In this document: one piece after another, positions 1 to 7,333 of the stretch | Position numbering within the stretch: the first letter of the stretch is position 1 | How the letters are laid out: each line of letters begins with the position of its first letter | Assembly (NCBI GenBank): GCA_039920305.1 | Contig: JBDSEA010000228.1 | Span: 1-17,707 of the forward strand | DNA: 17,707 bases | Source of the DNA: DASRAJ01 sp039920305 | GTDB lineage: Bacteria > Bacteroidota > Bacteroidia > Chitinophagales > UBA10324 | Reading direction: 5' to 3' | Translations under genes and position numbers: made by a program | The notes under the pieces: model-generated | Told to the model about the DNA's origin: nothing | The model's database searches: none | The model's input: the letters and a program-made list of their open reading frames with translations, nothing else

Positions 1-349
1 TAAACAGGGTTTTCAATTCGTACCCGCTTACTTCAGCACCGTGATAGGGGATTCTTAATTCGGGCGGCATGGCTTTGGTCTCTTCAGTGATGTACTCATC
101 CGCCAGAAACCATTTGAAATCCGGCAGCACAAGCTCACCGGTGTTTCCATCGTATTCAAAATGATTAAGGCCGAGTATGCTCACCTTTTTCATTTTAAAA
201 TTCAGATCGCTTCGTGGAAGAAATATTTTTAAATCAGTGAAGGAAGCAAGTGCCTTTGCCAGTCCATAACACGCCGGCCCCAATCCGCCGGTAAGCATCG
301 GAGGAAATTCCCAGCCAAGCATCAGCACCCTGATCTTTGTATACGCCAT
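1..349 (-). CDS. Glycogen/starch-synthase-like glycosyltransferase, N-terminal part (3' end outside window)
   Basis: The 116 visible residues start MAYTKIRVLMLGWEFPP and continue with LTGGLGPACYGLAKAL. This is the N-terminal Rossmann strand and glycine-rich donor/acceptor loop (GGLG) typical of GT5/GT4 starch-synthase catalytic domains (Glyco_transf_5). Such enzymes move a sugar from a nucleotide-sugar to a growing glucan or another acceptor in the cytoplasm. The C-terminal domain with the E-x7-E motif lies beyond the left edge, so the substrate cannot be judged. The ATG at 349-347 is chosen because the conserved strand begins within five residues of it. The gene is on the same strand as the LapA-like gene, 141 bases upstream. 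A TATTTTTG sequence (386-393, minus) could be its -7 promoter element. It could equally be a general GT4 enzyme rather than a true glycogen synthase. Confidence 0.8.
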   Translation of the reverse strand, partial: MAYTKIRVLMLGWEFPPMLTGGLGPACYGLAKALASFTDLKIFLPRSDLNFKMKKVSILGLNHFEYDGNTGELVLPDFKWFLADEYITEETKAMPPELRIPYHGAEVSGYELKTLF

Positions 350-385
350 ACTATTGCTTCGCAGGTAAACATAAAGAGAATGGCT

Positions 386-393
386 CAAAAATA
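386..393 (-). promoter_or_regulatory. Possible Bacteroidota -7 promoter box
   Basis: On the minus strand this reads TATTTTTG, matching the Bacteroidota primary-sigma -7 consensus TAnnTTTG, 36 bases ahead of the glycosyltransferase start at 349. I see no clear TTG -33 element at the usual 17-23 base spacing. In AT-rich intergenic DNA such matches arise easily, so this is weak. Confidence 0.3.
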
Positions 394-490
394 TTCATTG
401 CCAAAAAAGCTGCTGCTGATACTGCCGGGAGGAAGATTAAAATTTTTATCCGGATAAATATTGGTGTCACACTTCCGGTATTGCAAATTA

Positions 491-775
491 TTAATTGATT
501 TTTGTAATATCGGCAGCAGAATCTGCGGCTGTTGCCTGTGACATGGCAGACTGCTTTTTTAAATCCCTCAACTCCCGGTTCTTTCTCCAAAGACTGCTCA
601 TTCCAAGCAGCCAGCCACCGAGGTACCCAATGAAAAATATGCTAAGGATGATCAAGGCTTGGGAACCGTTAATCTGCCAGGCTAAAAATTTAAGCGAGAT
701 AGGATCAGTATTTTGAAAAGCAAAAATGAGGGCAAGAACAAGTATGAAGATGATGGCAATGTAGGTCCGTTTCAT
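491..775 (-). CDS. LapA-domain (DUF1049) small inner-membrane protein
   Basis: 94 residues. Residues 4-20 form a first membrane segment (YIAIIFILVLALIFAFQ), followed by the family hallmark FQNTDPISLKFLAW at about 19-32. A second membrane segment lies at about 38-58 (ALIILSIFFIGYLGGWLLG), then a charged coiled-coil-like tail with WRKNRELRDLKKQ. This order, two membrane segments around a short beta-like F-N-x-x-x-x-x-L-x-F loop and then a cytoplasmic helix, is that of LapA_dom proteins. The E. coli members (LapA/YciS) take part in lipopolysaccharide assembly control; the role in Bacteroidota is not established. It lies 35 bases downstream of the permease on the same strand, so co-transcription is possible. 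The family assignment is good; the function is only inferred. Confidence 0.82.
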   Translation of the reverse strand: MKRTYIAIIFILVLALIFAFQNTDPISLKFLAWQINGSQALIILSIFFIGYLGGWLLGMSSLWRKNRELRDLKKQSAMSQATAADSAADITKIN

Positions 776-810
776 AGATTAATTAAGATTGGATGAGCAA
801 TTTACAACTT

Positions 811-2301
811 TCAATTATTCTGTCCTTTACCATTTGGGTTTACTGATTCATTACCCTTTCTGAAAATAAAATAGGCCGGTACGCCCAGGCCAACCACAAT
901 GAATCCGGGCCATGTATAATCGGGCTTGTAGATAAGGAGAATGATACAGATTAAGATAACAATCCCCACATAAATTGCAGGTAAGACCGGATAGCCGAAA
1001 GCTTTGTACTGCCTCGGAGCGTAAGGCAATTTTTTCCGGAGAATGAAAACTCCGATGATAGTAAAAATGTAAAAAAGCAAAACCGCAAATACTACATAAT
1101 CGAGCAGGTTGCCATAGGTTCCGGATAAACATAAGAGGCATGCCCATACCGATGCAAAAATGGTAGCCACGGCAGGAACACCCTTGCTGTTCAGCTTTCC
1201 CATACTTTTGAAAAACAATTTATCTTCTGCCATCTTGTAAAACATTCGCGGTGCAGTGAGAATCAGTCCATTCAGACAGCTAAAAGTAGATACCATGATG
1301 AGCGCCGCAACAAGCAACACTGCATGATGCCCGGCCATAGCATCTGCAACCGCAACTCCTACCCTGTCATCTTTAGCGAATTGAATTCCCTGCTCAAAAA
1401 CATTTCTTGAAATCTCACTGCCGGGAATTCCCTCAAGTGGCAAATTGGTAAGATAAGTAATGTTTAAAAGCAGATAAATAAACGAGACAAGCGCAACACC
1501 GATTCCCATGCTTAATGGAATATTGCGCTTTGGATTTATCACCTCATCTCCTGTGAAAGTGATTCCATTCCAAGCATCCATAGCAAACATGCTTCCGACC
1601 ATTGACGATGCAATTGCAACAATCAGCGCCCACCCGCTTAATGAGTGAACAATAAGCGTAACATGATCCGCAGCTACCATGGTGCTTTTCGCATTCCACC
1701 ATTGAGAGAAATTTTCTGCAATCGCTTCAGCATTACTCACAAATAATCCAATTGCAATTAATCCAAACAAGGCTAAAATTTTTGTGCCGCTGAAAATCGT
1801 CTGAATCCATTTGCCATACCGCACTCCTCGAATATTCACCAGTGTGAGAATTGCTATCACCGCAATGGCAAGTACCTGCTGTGTATTAATTCTTAAGAAT
1901 CCTAAATCAGCAACTATATTATCAGCATTGAAATATGGAATGAAAACACCGGTAAATTTTGCAAAAGCAACTCCTACGGCGGCAATGGTTCCGGTTTGTA
2001 TTACAAGAAAATAAGTCCAGCCGTAAAGAAATCCCATGAGCGGATTATATGCTTCCCGGAGAAATACATATTGACCACCCGCTTTAGGAAACATACTCGT
2101 TAGCTCACCATAGCTCAATGCTGCAGCGATGGTAAGAAAACCTGAAAGTGCCCATACCAGCAGCAGGTAACCGGAGGATCCCACATTCCTGGCAATGTCA
2201 GCACTTACTATAAAAATCCCAGAGCCGATCATGGTTCCTGATACAAGCATGATCCCATCAAACAACCTGATCTCTTTTCGAAAACCTGTTTCTTTTTCCA
2301 T
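811..2301 (-). CDS. APC-superfamily amino-acid permease
   Basis: 496 residues, the normal length for a 12-helix amino acid-polyamine-organocation (APC) transporter of the inner membrane. The first helix carries the unwound substrate-binding motif GTMIGSGIF at about 22-30. It is followed by YGELTSMFPKAGGQYVFLREA at about 64-84, the strongly conserved TM2-TM3 stretch. Later hydrophobic segments include one with FAMDAWNGITFTGDEVINPKRNIP, the TM6-loop signature of LAT-like/APC permeases. The C-terminus has two further helices and a short Asn/Gly-rich polar tail. Substrate specificity (which amino acid, exchange or proton symport) cannot be read from the sequence. It is the first of three same-strand genes running to the left edge. 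No TAnnTTTG-like box is seen upstream. Confidence 0.93.
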   Translation of the reverse strand: MEKETGFRKEIRLFDGIMLVSGTMIGSGIFIVSADIARNVGSSGYLLLVWALSGFLTIAAALSYGELTSMFPKAGGQYVFLREAYNPLMGFLYGWTYFLVIQTGTIAAVGVAFAKFTGVFIPYFNADNIVADLGFLRINTQQVLAIAVIAILTLVNIRGVRYGKWIQTIFSGTKILALFGLIAIGLFVSNAEAIAENFSQWWNAKSTMVAADHVTLIVHSLSGWALIVAIASSMVGSMFAMDAWNGITFTGDEVINPKRNIPLSMGIGVALVSFIYLLLNITYLTNLPLEGIPGSEISRNVFEQGIQFAKDDRVGVAVADAMAGHHAVLLVAALIMVSTFSCLNGLILTAPRMFYKMAEDKLFFKSMGKLNSKGVPAVATIFASVWACLLCLSGTYGNLLDYVVFAVLLFYIFTIIGVFILRKKLPYAPRQYKAFGYPVLPAIYVGIVILICIILLIYKPDYTWPGFIVVGLGVPAYFIFRKGNESVNPNGKGQNN

Positions 2302-2429
2302 AAAATTTGAATCGGGTAAATGTAAAGAAGGAGCGGCTTAGTTATGAAAGGGAATGGCTATAGCCTTGAATGAGAAAATTTCAGGGAATGTATTTAATAT
2401 GAACACGACTGAATTTTATAATGTAAAAA

Positions 2430-2764
2430 GATCATTCCCTGACTCAAACCAATAAGGACACTCGATATTAATGAGTGATGTTTTTTTAACGCGGAAAAAT
2501 TTCCCCCGAAATTCATACATCCTAAGCACCACAAAGCAGACAACGGCTTATAAAAGCGGTATGGTGATTAACGATTACACGACACACTAAACCGGAAGTG
2601 AATGTTGAATTGGATGGAATTGTGACGGATGAATATGGAAATACCCGCGCCGGCTTCACCATTAACGGGAAGGTGAATCGAAAGGATTTTGGTTTGTGAT
2701 GCCTACAATTACTGAAGCAGGAAGTATAGTTGTAGATGATCTTTGCACATTCAATGGAGATTGA
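2430..2764 (+). pseudogene. YceI-family gene remnant, multiply frameshifted
   Basis: Fragments of a YceI-like (lipocalin-fold, polyisoprenoid-binding family) protein appear in the right order but in three different frames. FFNAEKFP (2482-2505) and then ADNG just before a stop at 2551 are in one frame. KPEVNVELD, TDEYGNTRAGFTINGK and NRKDFGL (2589-2696) are in a second and end at TGA 2697. TEAGSIVVDD (2711-2740) is in the third and stops at 2762. These match the family's usual FFdAeKyP, GDLTIhgvTKPV, GNTRAGF-x-(5)-NRKDFGL and TEAGG-VVgDeV motifs. A degraded match to the upstream GHL-x-SDDFF segment may reach back to about 2430. The N-terminus is not recognisable and there are several internal stops, so the gene is dead. 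Intact members are usually secreted proteins of about 180-220 residues. Confidence 0.78.
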
Positions 2765-2900
2765 GTTAATTAAGAGTTAATATTTGATGTGTGAAATACT
2801 GGTCTATGAGCTTGAACGGGTTTATTGGATTAGAAATAATGATGTTATCTGTAGTAAGTGATAAATTTCGGGTTTTTTACTACCCAATACTGATAACAAA

Positions 2901-2908
2901 TACCTTTG
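2901..2908 (+). promoter_or_regulatory. Bacteroidota -7 promoter box of the tRNA-Leu gene
   Basis: TACCTTTG exactly fits the TAnnTTTG -7 consensus of the Bacteroidota housekeeping sigma factor. It ends seven bases before the first base of the mature tRNA, so transcription would start at or just before the tRNA 5' end. No clear TTG -33 element is seen; the expected position is occupied by a T-rich run. Confidence 0.6.
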
Positions 2909-2915
2909 CGACCCG

Positions 2916-2999
2916 GCCGAAGTGGTGGAACTGGTAGACACACTGTGTTCAGAGCGCAGCGCCTGAAAGGGTATGAGAGTTCGAATCTCTCCTCCGGCA
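2916..2999 (+). tRNA. tRNA-Leu (anticodon CAG)
   Basis: A complete class II tRNA can be folded by eye. The acceptor arm is GCCGAAG (2916-2922) with CTCCGGC (2992-2998) and discriminator A2999. The D-arm contains AACTGGTAGAC. The anticodon stem is CTGTG/CGCAG (2943-2947/2955-2959) around loop TTCAGAG with anticodon CAG at 2950-2952. A long variable arm carries a CCT/AGG stem. The T-arm is GAGAG/CTCTC around TTCGAAT. The long variable arm and CAG anticodon identify leucine, reading CUG codons. The acceptor stem has one A-C mismatch at the fifth pair. The 3' CCA is not encoded (the genome reads ACCT), so it must be added post-transcriptionally. A T-run follows directly at 3002-3008. Confidence 0.95.
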
Positions 3000-3077
3000 C
3001 CTTTTTTTAATCTTCTCCTCGTCTATGGTGTGATTTTGGACATTATAACCAAAAAAGTTAAGTAACCCATTTATTTT

Positions 3078-4319
3078 ATGAAATATGGTAATTCAGGCTT
3101 CCTGAAATCATTAGTACATTTATTAGTATTTTTATTAATAACTATAAAATCTGATGCCCAAACCACAGCACCTCTGAATGCATTTTCTGATTCGGTTTAT
3201 GATTCAGTCAAGGTAACAAGTGATATTGTTTATGGAAGAAACTTTAATCATTTTTTTAATAAAATGGATACCCTGAAACTTGATATTTACGAGCCGGATA
3301 CTGTCATTGATTATCGGCGCCCTGTAATTATTTATTGTCATGGTGGTGGATTCACCGCAGGAAATAAGACAACGGACAAAGCTAAAACTTTTGGAAATTA
3401 TTTTGCAAAATTCGGATACCTGTTTGCATCAATAGATTACCGGCTGGGGCTTGAAAATCTTGCTGATACCATCGATAATTTTCAGGAAGTTTACCAGGCA
3501 ACACAAGATGCCAAATCCTCTGTACGATTTTTCAAGCGGTACGCGGATGAATATTGTGTTGATACGGCTTCCATCTTTATGATCGGAACGTCAGCCGGGG
3601 GCTCCATTTGCCTTACGTCAGCATACTGGCAGCAAAGCGAGGCAGAAACCATTTTTAATACTGATGCACTGGGTCCACTCGAAAACAGCAGCGGCAACGA
3701 GGGGTATTCTTCACAGCTTAAAGGTATCATCTCCTGCTGGGGAGGATTACCGGATACTGCCTGGCTGCGCAACGAAACCGAGCCCAACCAGTTATTTCAT
3801 GGGACTGCTGATGCAACTGTTCCTTATGTTGCCGGCTTCAATCCTGATAGCATTTACATTTACGGAAGTTTTACCATCCACGAAGCATCTCTACGGAACG
3901 GAATCGAATCCAATCTGCATGCTTTTGAGGGTGCAGGTCATGGAGTTGGACAAACATCACCTGCGTTTGATACACTCGAGCAAATTACAAGTGATTTTCT
4001 TTTTACCCATCTGCCAGCCGGTACAGGTAATGCTAAATGCAGGAATGGTAGCGACGATATAGTTTCACTTCCTGTCAGTTTCGTTCCTGTAACCAATCCG
4101 TCTGATGGAAATATTTTGCTTACGACCTATAACAATTTTAATGGGGTGCTAACCCTGTTTAATGCTGCGGGTCAATTGGTTCATACAAGCCCGCTTTCAA
4201 TTTCCGCCGGTGACAATAGCAATATCAATTATACAAACCTTGCTTCAGGATTATATTTTCTCCAGTTAAGCAATGGGAGCGGAATTCAAACTTTCAAGCT
4301 TGTGATCATGCATCCTTGA
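3078..4319 (+). CDS. Secreted alpha/beta hydrolase (HGGG-type esterase/lipase-like) with T9SS C-terminal sorting domain
   Basis: 413 residues. A signal peptide covers residues 1-27 (hydrophobic LVHLLVFLLITI, probable cleavage SDA|Q). The catalytic domain (about 45-312) shows the oxyanion-hole motif HGGG at 88-91 and the nucleophile elbow GTSAGG with Ser172. Asp245 (HGTAD) and His288 (GAGHG) complete a canonical Ser-Asp-His triad. HGGG plus G-x-S-A-G-G is typical of the hormone-sensitive-lipase/carboxylesterase side of the superfamily. The last ~85 residues form a beta-rich Por-secretion type A sorting domain (NGVLTLFNAAGQLVH, LASGLYFLQL, FKLVIM), which directs export by the type IX secretion system. 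The product is therefore probably an extracellular or surface-anchored esterase; its substrate is unknown. No Shine-Dalgarno sequence precedes the ATG. The next gene starts 64 bases downstream. Confidence 0.88.
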   Translation: MKYGNSGFLKSLVHLLVFLLITIKSDAQTTAPLNAFSDSVYDSVKVTSDIVYGRNFNHFFNKMDTLKLDIYEPDTVIDYRRPVIIYCHGGGFTAGNKTTDKAKTFGNYFAKFGYLFASIDYRLGLENLADTIDNFQEVYQATQDAKSSVRFFKRYADEYCVDTASIFMIGTSAGGSICLTSAYWQQSEAETIFNTDALGPLENSSGNEGYSSQLKGIISCWGGLPDTAWLRNETEPNQLFHGTADATVPYVAGFNPDSIYIYGSFTIHEASLRNGIESNLHAFEGAGHGVGQTSPAFDTLEQITSDFLFTHLPAGTGNAKCRNGSDDIVSLPVSFVPVTNPSDGNILLTTYNNFNGVLTLFNAAGQLVHTSPLSISAGDNSNINYTNLASGLYFLQLSNGSGIQTFKLVIMHP

Positions 4320-4383
4320 GGAAATTGTTTTTATAATCCGATTCAGAGTATCCGGATTCATTGCTCTTCTCTTTCTTTGCTCC

Positions 4384-5511
4384 ATGGAGATTGGCTTTGA
4401 TGCAAAGCGTGCATTTCATAACAGGTCAGGCCTGGGAAATTACAGCAGGAATGCGATCACTGCACTTTCCAGATTCTATCCGCAAAACCATTATTTTTTA
4501 TGCACCCCATCAACCTCTGATCTGTTTTTATGGAATAATTTACCGTGCCTCTCTGCCATTAGTCCGCGTGGTTTATGGAAAATTTTCCACCCCTTATGGA
4601 GAAGCTCGGCAATAATTACCAATCTTAAGAACAATAACGTTAAGCTATATCATGGCCTAAGCAATGAGCTTCCCCGTGGACTAAAAAAATCAGGTATAAA
4701 ATCCGTTGTCACCATTCATGATTTGATTTTTTTACGCCATCCTGAATTTTATCCTGCTGCTGACCGGTATATCTACCATCGGAAAAGCCTGCATGCCTGC
4801 TCTGAGGCAGATCACATCATTGCAGTGAGTGAGGAAACAAAAACCGATATAATGAATTTCTATAAAATTCCGGATGAAAAAATTTCAGTGATCTGCCAGT
4901 CAGTATCGTCACGATTTTACCAGGGGGCAACGGAACAGCAACAATTGAATGTAAAAGAAAAATTTACACTTCCAAAGGAATTTATCCTGTGTGTAGGAAC
5001 TATTGAAAAAAGAAAAAATTTACTTGCAGTACTAAAAGCAATGGATAGAATGGACAGCAAATACAGGCTTCCATTAATAATAATCGGAAAAGCCACTTCA
5101 TATAAAAAGCAAGCAGATCAATTTATACAGCAACACCGCCTTGCTGATCATGTTCAATACCTCTCAAATGTTTTGAATGAGGATCTGCCATTCATTTATC
5201 AGGCCGCTACCCTGCTGGCATATCCCTCAGAAAATGAAGGATTTGGGCTTCCTCTTGCTGAAGCATTAGCCTCCGGGCTGCCGGTGGTTTGTAATGATTT
5301 GAAAGTATTCAGGGAAGCTGCCGGTCCTTTTTCATTGTACGTGGATGCAAATAATCCTGAAGGCTTTGCTGCTGCAATACTGAGTGTTATGAATGATGCT
5401 GAATTGCAAAAAAGTATGGCGGCTGAAGGCAGGTTATATTCAACAAAATTCAGGGATGAGGTGCAGGCCTCACAACTGCAAATCCTTTATCAAAAATTGT
5501 TAGCTGAATGA
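4384..5511 (+). CDS. Glycosyltransferase family 4 (GT-B fold)
   Basis: 375 residues, complete and of usual GT4 length. The N-terminal domain begins MEIGFDAKRAFHNRSGLGNYSRN, the nucleotide-sugar glycosyltransferase start with a G-x-G-N-Y loop at 16-20. IHD at 111-113 is the usual loop of the first domain. The C-terminal domain carries GTIEKRKN at 205-212 (donor phosphate-binding basic residues) and the E-x7-E motif ENEGFGLPLAEA, with Glu285 and Glu293. This places it with mannosyl/hexosyl-transferases acting on cytoplasmic or membrane-bound acceptors, as in surface polysaccharide or glycan synthesis. The exact donor and acceptor cannot be told. No other polysaccharide genes surround it, so it looks like a stand-alone enzyme. 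Confidence 0.92.
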   Translation: MEIGFDAKRAFHNRSGLGNYSRNAITALSRFYPQNHYFLCTPSTSDLFLWNNLPCLSAISPRGLWKIFHPLWRSSAIITNLKNNNVKLYHGLSNELPRGLKKSGIKSVVTIHDLIFLRHPEFYPAADRYIYHRKSLHACSEADHIIAVSEETKTDIMNFYKIPDEKISVICQSVSSRFYQGATEQQQLNVKEKFTLPKEFILCVGTIEKRKNLLAVLKAMDRMDSKYRLPLIIIGKATSYKKQADQFIQQHRLADHVQYLSNVLNEDLPFIYQAATLLAYPSENEGFGLPLAEALASGLPVVCNDLKVFREAAGPFSLYVDANNPEGFAAAILSVMNDAELQKSMAAEGRLYSTKFRDEVQASQLQILYQKLLAE

Positions 5512-5540
5512 GAATGATATAACCAACCACGTTTGTCTTC

Positions 5541-5548
5541 TATCTTCG
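5541..5548 (+). promoter_or_regulatory. Possible -7 promoter box (TATCTTCG variant)
   Basis: TATCTTCG followed by CAAA lies 19 bases ahead of the ATG at 5568. It differs at one base from TAnnTTTG. An almost identical TATTTTCGCAAA occurs ahead of the DUF885 gene at 8838. No TTG element is seen at standard spacing. The recurrence in the same relative place is the main support. Confidence 0.35.
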
Positions 5549-5567
5549 CAAAGGAACAGATTCTACT

Positions 5568-6500
5568 ATGACTATGATAAAATGGCTGTGTCTTTTAATA
5601 CTCCCCGTGCTATCGGCAAGTTTGGTGCAAGCCCAGTTGATTTCAAAAGACTTCAACAATGCAGCCGTGCAGGCAATGGTAAATGGCAAATTGAATGTTG
5701 TTTTGACAGATGATTCAACTTTCAATAAGTGGCTTAAGGAAGCACTTGGAAAAGTATGGTCAGTGACCAGTATCTCTTTTATTAATTCACAGGAGCTGGA
5801 TACGCTTGTAAAGAGTGAAAAAAATGTATTTCTATTTGCACAGGCCCGGGAAGACCGGGGTGCAGCGGTTCATTTACTCAACGCAGAGGACATAGCTAAA
5901 AAGAAGGATTGCATCTTTATGCTTTCACAGGGGGGGTTCCGACAAACTAAATACTTGTTTACACCTGCTACCAGTGGCCCGAAGATTATCGGCTTCTTTC
6001 GCTTTTCTCCTGAGCGTGCTGCTACAACGGCGGGAAATTTTGAGCTGGAGATGCTTCTTGCATTTATGAATCAATCACTTCAAATCATTATTGACCATAA
6101 GATCAGGGGCAGTGTGAGGGACAGCGTGTGGGATCATATTTACAATGATGCAGCACAGATAAAGGATAAGACGCTGCTTTTTAACAAAGCTTATGCTGAT
6201 GGCACGATTGAGCTCGATAAAAAAGTGCTGCTGAATCAAAAGCTGATCGATGATTATCCTTTCGACTTTCAGGCCCTGACTGCAGATTCTGTAAAACTGA
6301 TTCTGCAGAATGATCCCGGCAATTTTTGTTACCTCTTTCTTTATTACCCCTCATCATATGTGAACAAGGCAGATGACAGCGGAGATATTTTAGTGTATGA
6401 TATTGCCGGTAAAAAATTTCTTTACTACGATGATAATTATGACGGACCATGGATGGAAAAAGGTGAAATGAAGGATATGATTTATGCTATCAAAGAGTAA
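5568..6500 (+). CDS. Exported protein of unknown function
   Basis: 310 residues, not recognised as any named family. A clear signal peptide covers about residues 1-22 (KWLCLLILPVLSASLVQA|Q), so the protein is exported to the periplasm or beyond. The mature part is mixed alpha/beta with no transmembrane helix, no lipobox cysteine and no Por sorting domain. It contains repeated short hydrophobic strands (LNVVLTDD, KNVFLFAQ, CIFMLSQGG, KIIGFFRFSP) and an acidic, Tyr-rich C-terminal stretch (GDILVYDIAGKKFLYYDDNYD). No catalytic motif stands out. The start is fixed by the signal peptide; ATG codons at 5568 and 5574 are both possible. The DUF2905 gene follows 24 bases downstream, which suggests co-transcription. 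Confidence 0.75.
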   Translation: MTMIKWLCLLILPVLSASLVQAQLISKDFNNAAVQAMVNGKLNVVLTDDSTFNKWLKEALGKVWSVTSISFINSQELDTLVKSEKNVFLFAQAREDRGAAVHLLNAEDIAKKKDCIFMLSQGGFRQTKYLFTPATSGPKIIGFFRFSPERAATTAGNFELEMLLAFMNQSLQIIIDHKIRGSVRDSVWDHIYNDAAQIKDKTLLFNKAYADGTIELDKKVLLNQKLIDDYPFDFQALTADSVKLILQNDPGNFCYLFLYYPSSYVNKADDSGDILVYDIAGKKFLYYDDNYDGPWMEKGEMKDMIYAIKE

Positions 6501-6524
6501 TTTTGGAGAACAAAAGCGGTACTA

Positions 6525-6746
6525 ATGGCGGGTCTTGGAAAAATTTTTCTTATTCTCGGAATAACCCTGATAGTGGCAGGTATCCTTCTTATCTCTTTTC
6601 ATAAGATGCCTTTCATTGGCAAATTGCCGGGTGATATTCTTATCAGAAAAGGCAACTTCACATTTTATTTTCCCATGGTTACTTCAATCATCATAAGTAT
6701 CTTTCTCACGCTTATATTCTTTTTATCCAGCAAGCTCAGACATTAG
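6525..6746 (+). CDS. DUF2905 family small membrane protein
   Basis: 73 residues with two hydrophobic segments (about 6-24 and 48-68). The family signature lies between them: a short K-M-P-F-I-G-K-L-P-G-D-I stretch and then RKGNFTFYFP. This is the whole of a DUF2905 protein, a widespread inner-membrane family of unknown function. A TAATTTTG sequence (6498-6505) overlaps the stop codon of the preceding gene and could be a -7 box, but the 24-base gap also allows read-through from upstream. The following gene starts nine bases after its stop, so those two are almost certainly co-transcribed. Confidence 0.9.
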   Translation: MAGLGKIFLILGITLIVAGILLISFHKMPFIGKLPGDILIRKGNFTFYFPMVTSIIISIFLTLIFFLSSKLRH

Positions 6747-6755
6747 TTTAACTTA

Positions 6756-7298
6756 ATGGAGAATTCATTTATGCAATACGTACTAATTGTTCTCGCGATC
6801 ATCTTCTACATCGTTCGCTTTATTTTAAAGCAGAAAAAAGAGCAGGAAGAGGCAGAGAGAAGAAGGCAGCAAATTCCTTCCAATATCCCTCCGGTTACAT
6901 TATCGCCTGATTCTACTGCTGATGCTGCGCCGTATCAGGAGCCACAGCCAAAAACCATTGATGAGATTTTGCGCGAGATGCACCGCCGCGTTGAAACCCG
7001 GAATAAGCCCTATGCAAAACCGGTTGAAGCACGGCAGATCATTCAAAAGCCTGAAATCAAAAAGGAATATGTAAAGCCCATCCGTAAAGCTCTGGAAAAA
7101 AAAGAGCCTGCCCCATTTCTTACTGCTGAAAATGCAGCTTATGAAATCGAAGTGCAGCGTAACATGCGTGAAGATTTTATCAGGCAGGGAGAGTTGACTG
7201 ACATCCACAACCAGCAAAAAAAATCATCGGGATTAAAAAATTTCAACGTCCGTGATGCTGTTATTGGACAGATCATCCTGCAAAGACCGGAGTGGTAG
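6756..7298 (+). CDS. Membrane-anchored hypothetical protein with conserved C-terminal motif
   Basis: 180 residues. An N-terminal membrane anchor (about 7-24, YVLIVLAIIFYIVRFIL) is followed by a charged helix rich in Glu/Arg/Lys (KQKKEQEEAERRRQQ). A long Pro/Lys-rich, low-complexity region comes next, containing TIDEILREMHRR. The C-terminus NVRDAVIGQIILQRPEW resembles a short motif (AVI-x-x-x-IL-x-RP) that I recall at the end of many Bacteroidota hypothetical membrane proteins. The layout suggests a cytoplasmic tail on a single-pass anchor, perhaps a scaffold. No enzymatic motif is visible. It lies nine bases after the DUF2905 gene and converges with the aspartokinase gene 35 bases downstream, with no clear terminator between them. 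Confidence 0.78.
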   Translation: MENSFMQYVLIVLAIIFYIVRFILKQKKEQEEAERRRQQIPSNIPPVTLSPDSTADAAPYQEPQPKTIDEILREMHRRVETRNKPYAKPVEARQIIQKPEIKKEYVKPIRKALEKKEPAPFLTAENAAYEIEVQRNMREDFIRQGELTDIHNQQKKSSGLKNFNVRDAVIGQIILQRPEW

Positions 7299-7333
7299 AT
7301 GAAAATGCAACGCCTACATCCTGAAGATAAAAA

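Larger units (their letters stand above)
2302..2915. other. Long intergenic stretch with gene remnant and tRNA promoter
   Basis: No intact coding region is visible here. From about 2430 to 2764 there are recognisable fragments of a YceI-family gene (listed separately). At 2851-2857/2877-2883 lies a 7-base inverted repeat (GTAGTAA/TTACTAC) and at 2901-2908 the probable promoter box of the tRNA. The first ~130 bases, which should hold the permease promoter, show nothing I can name. Confidence 0.6.

Noticed and set aside
445..458. Perfect 14-base palindrome TTTATCCGGATAAA
   Set aside because: About one such palindrome is expected by chance in a window this size; it is neither followed by a T-run nor placed at a clear promoter.
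351..590. A 79-codon minus-strand frame between the glycosyltransferase and LapA-like genes
   Set aside because: More than a third overlaps the LapA-like gene in another frame, and the rest is intergenic without a family match.
2916..2999. tRNA-Leu 3' end as an integration (att) site
   Set aside because: No integrase and no nearby duplication of the tRNA 3' end is visible in the window.
4335..4358. AATCCG/CGGATT inverted repeat after the alpha/beta hydrolase gene, as a terminator
   Set aside because: The stem is only six base pairs with a 12-base loop and the following tract is mixed C/T, too weak for an intrinsic terminator.
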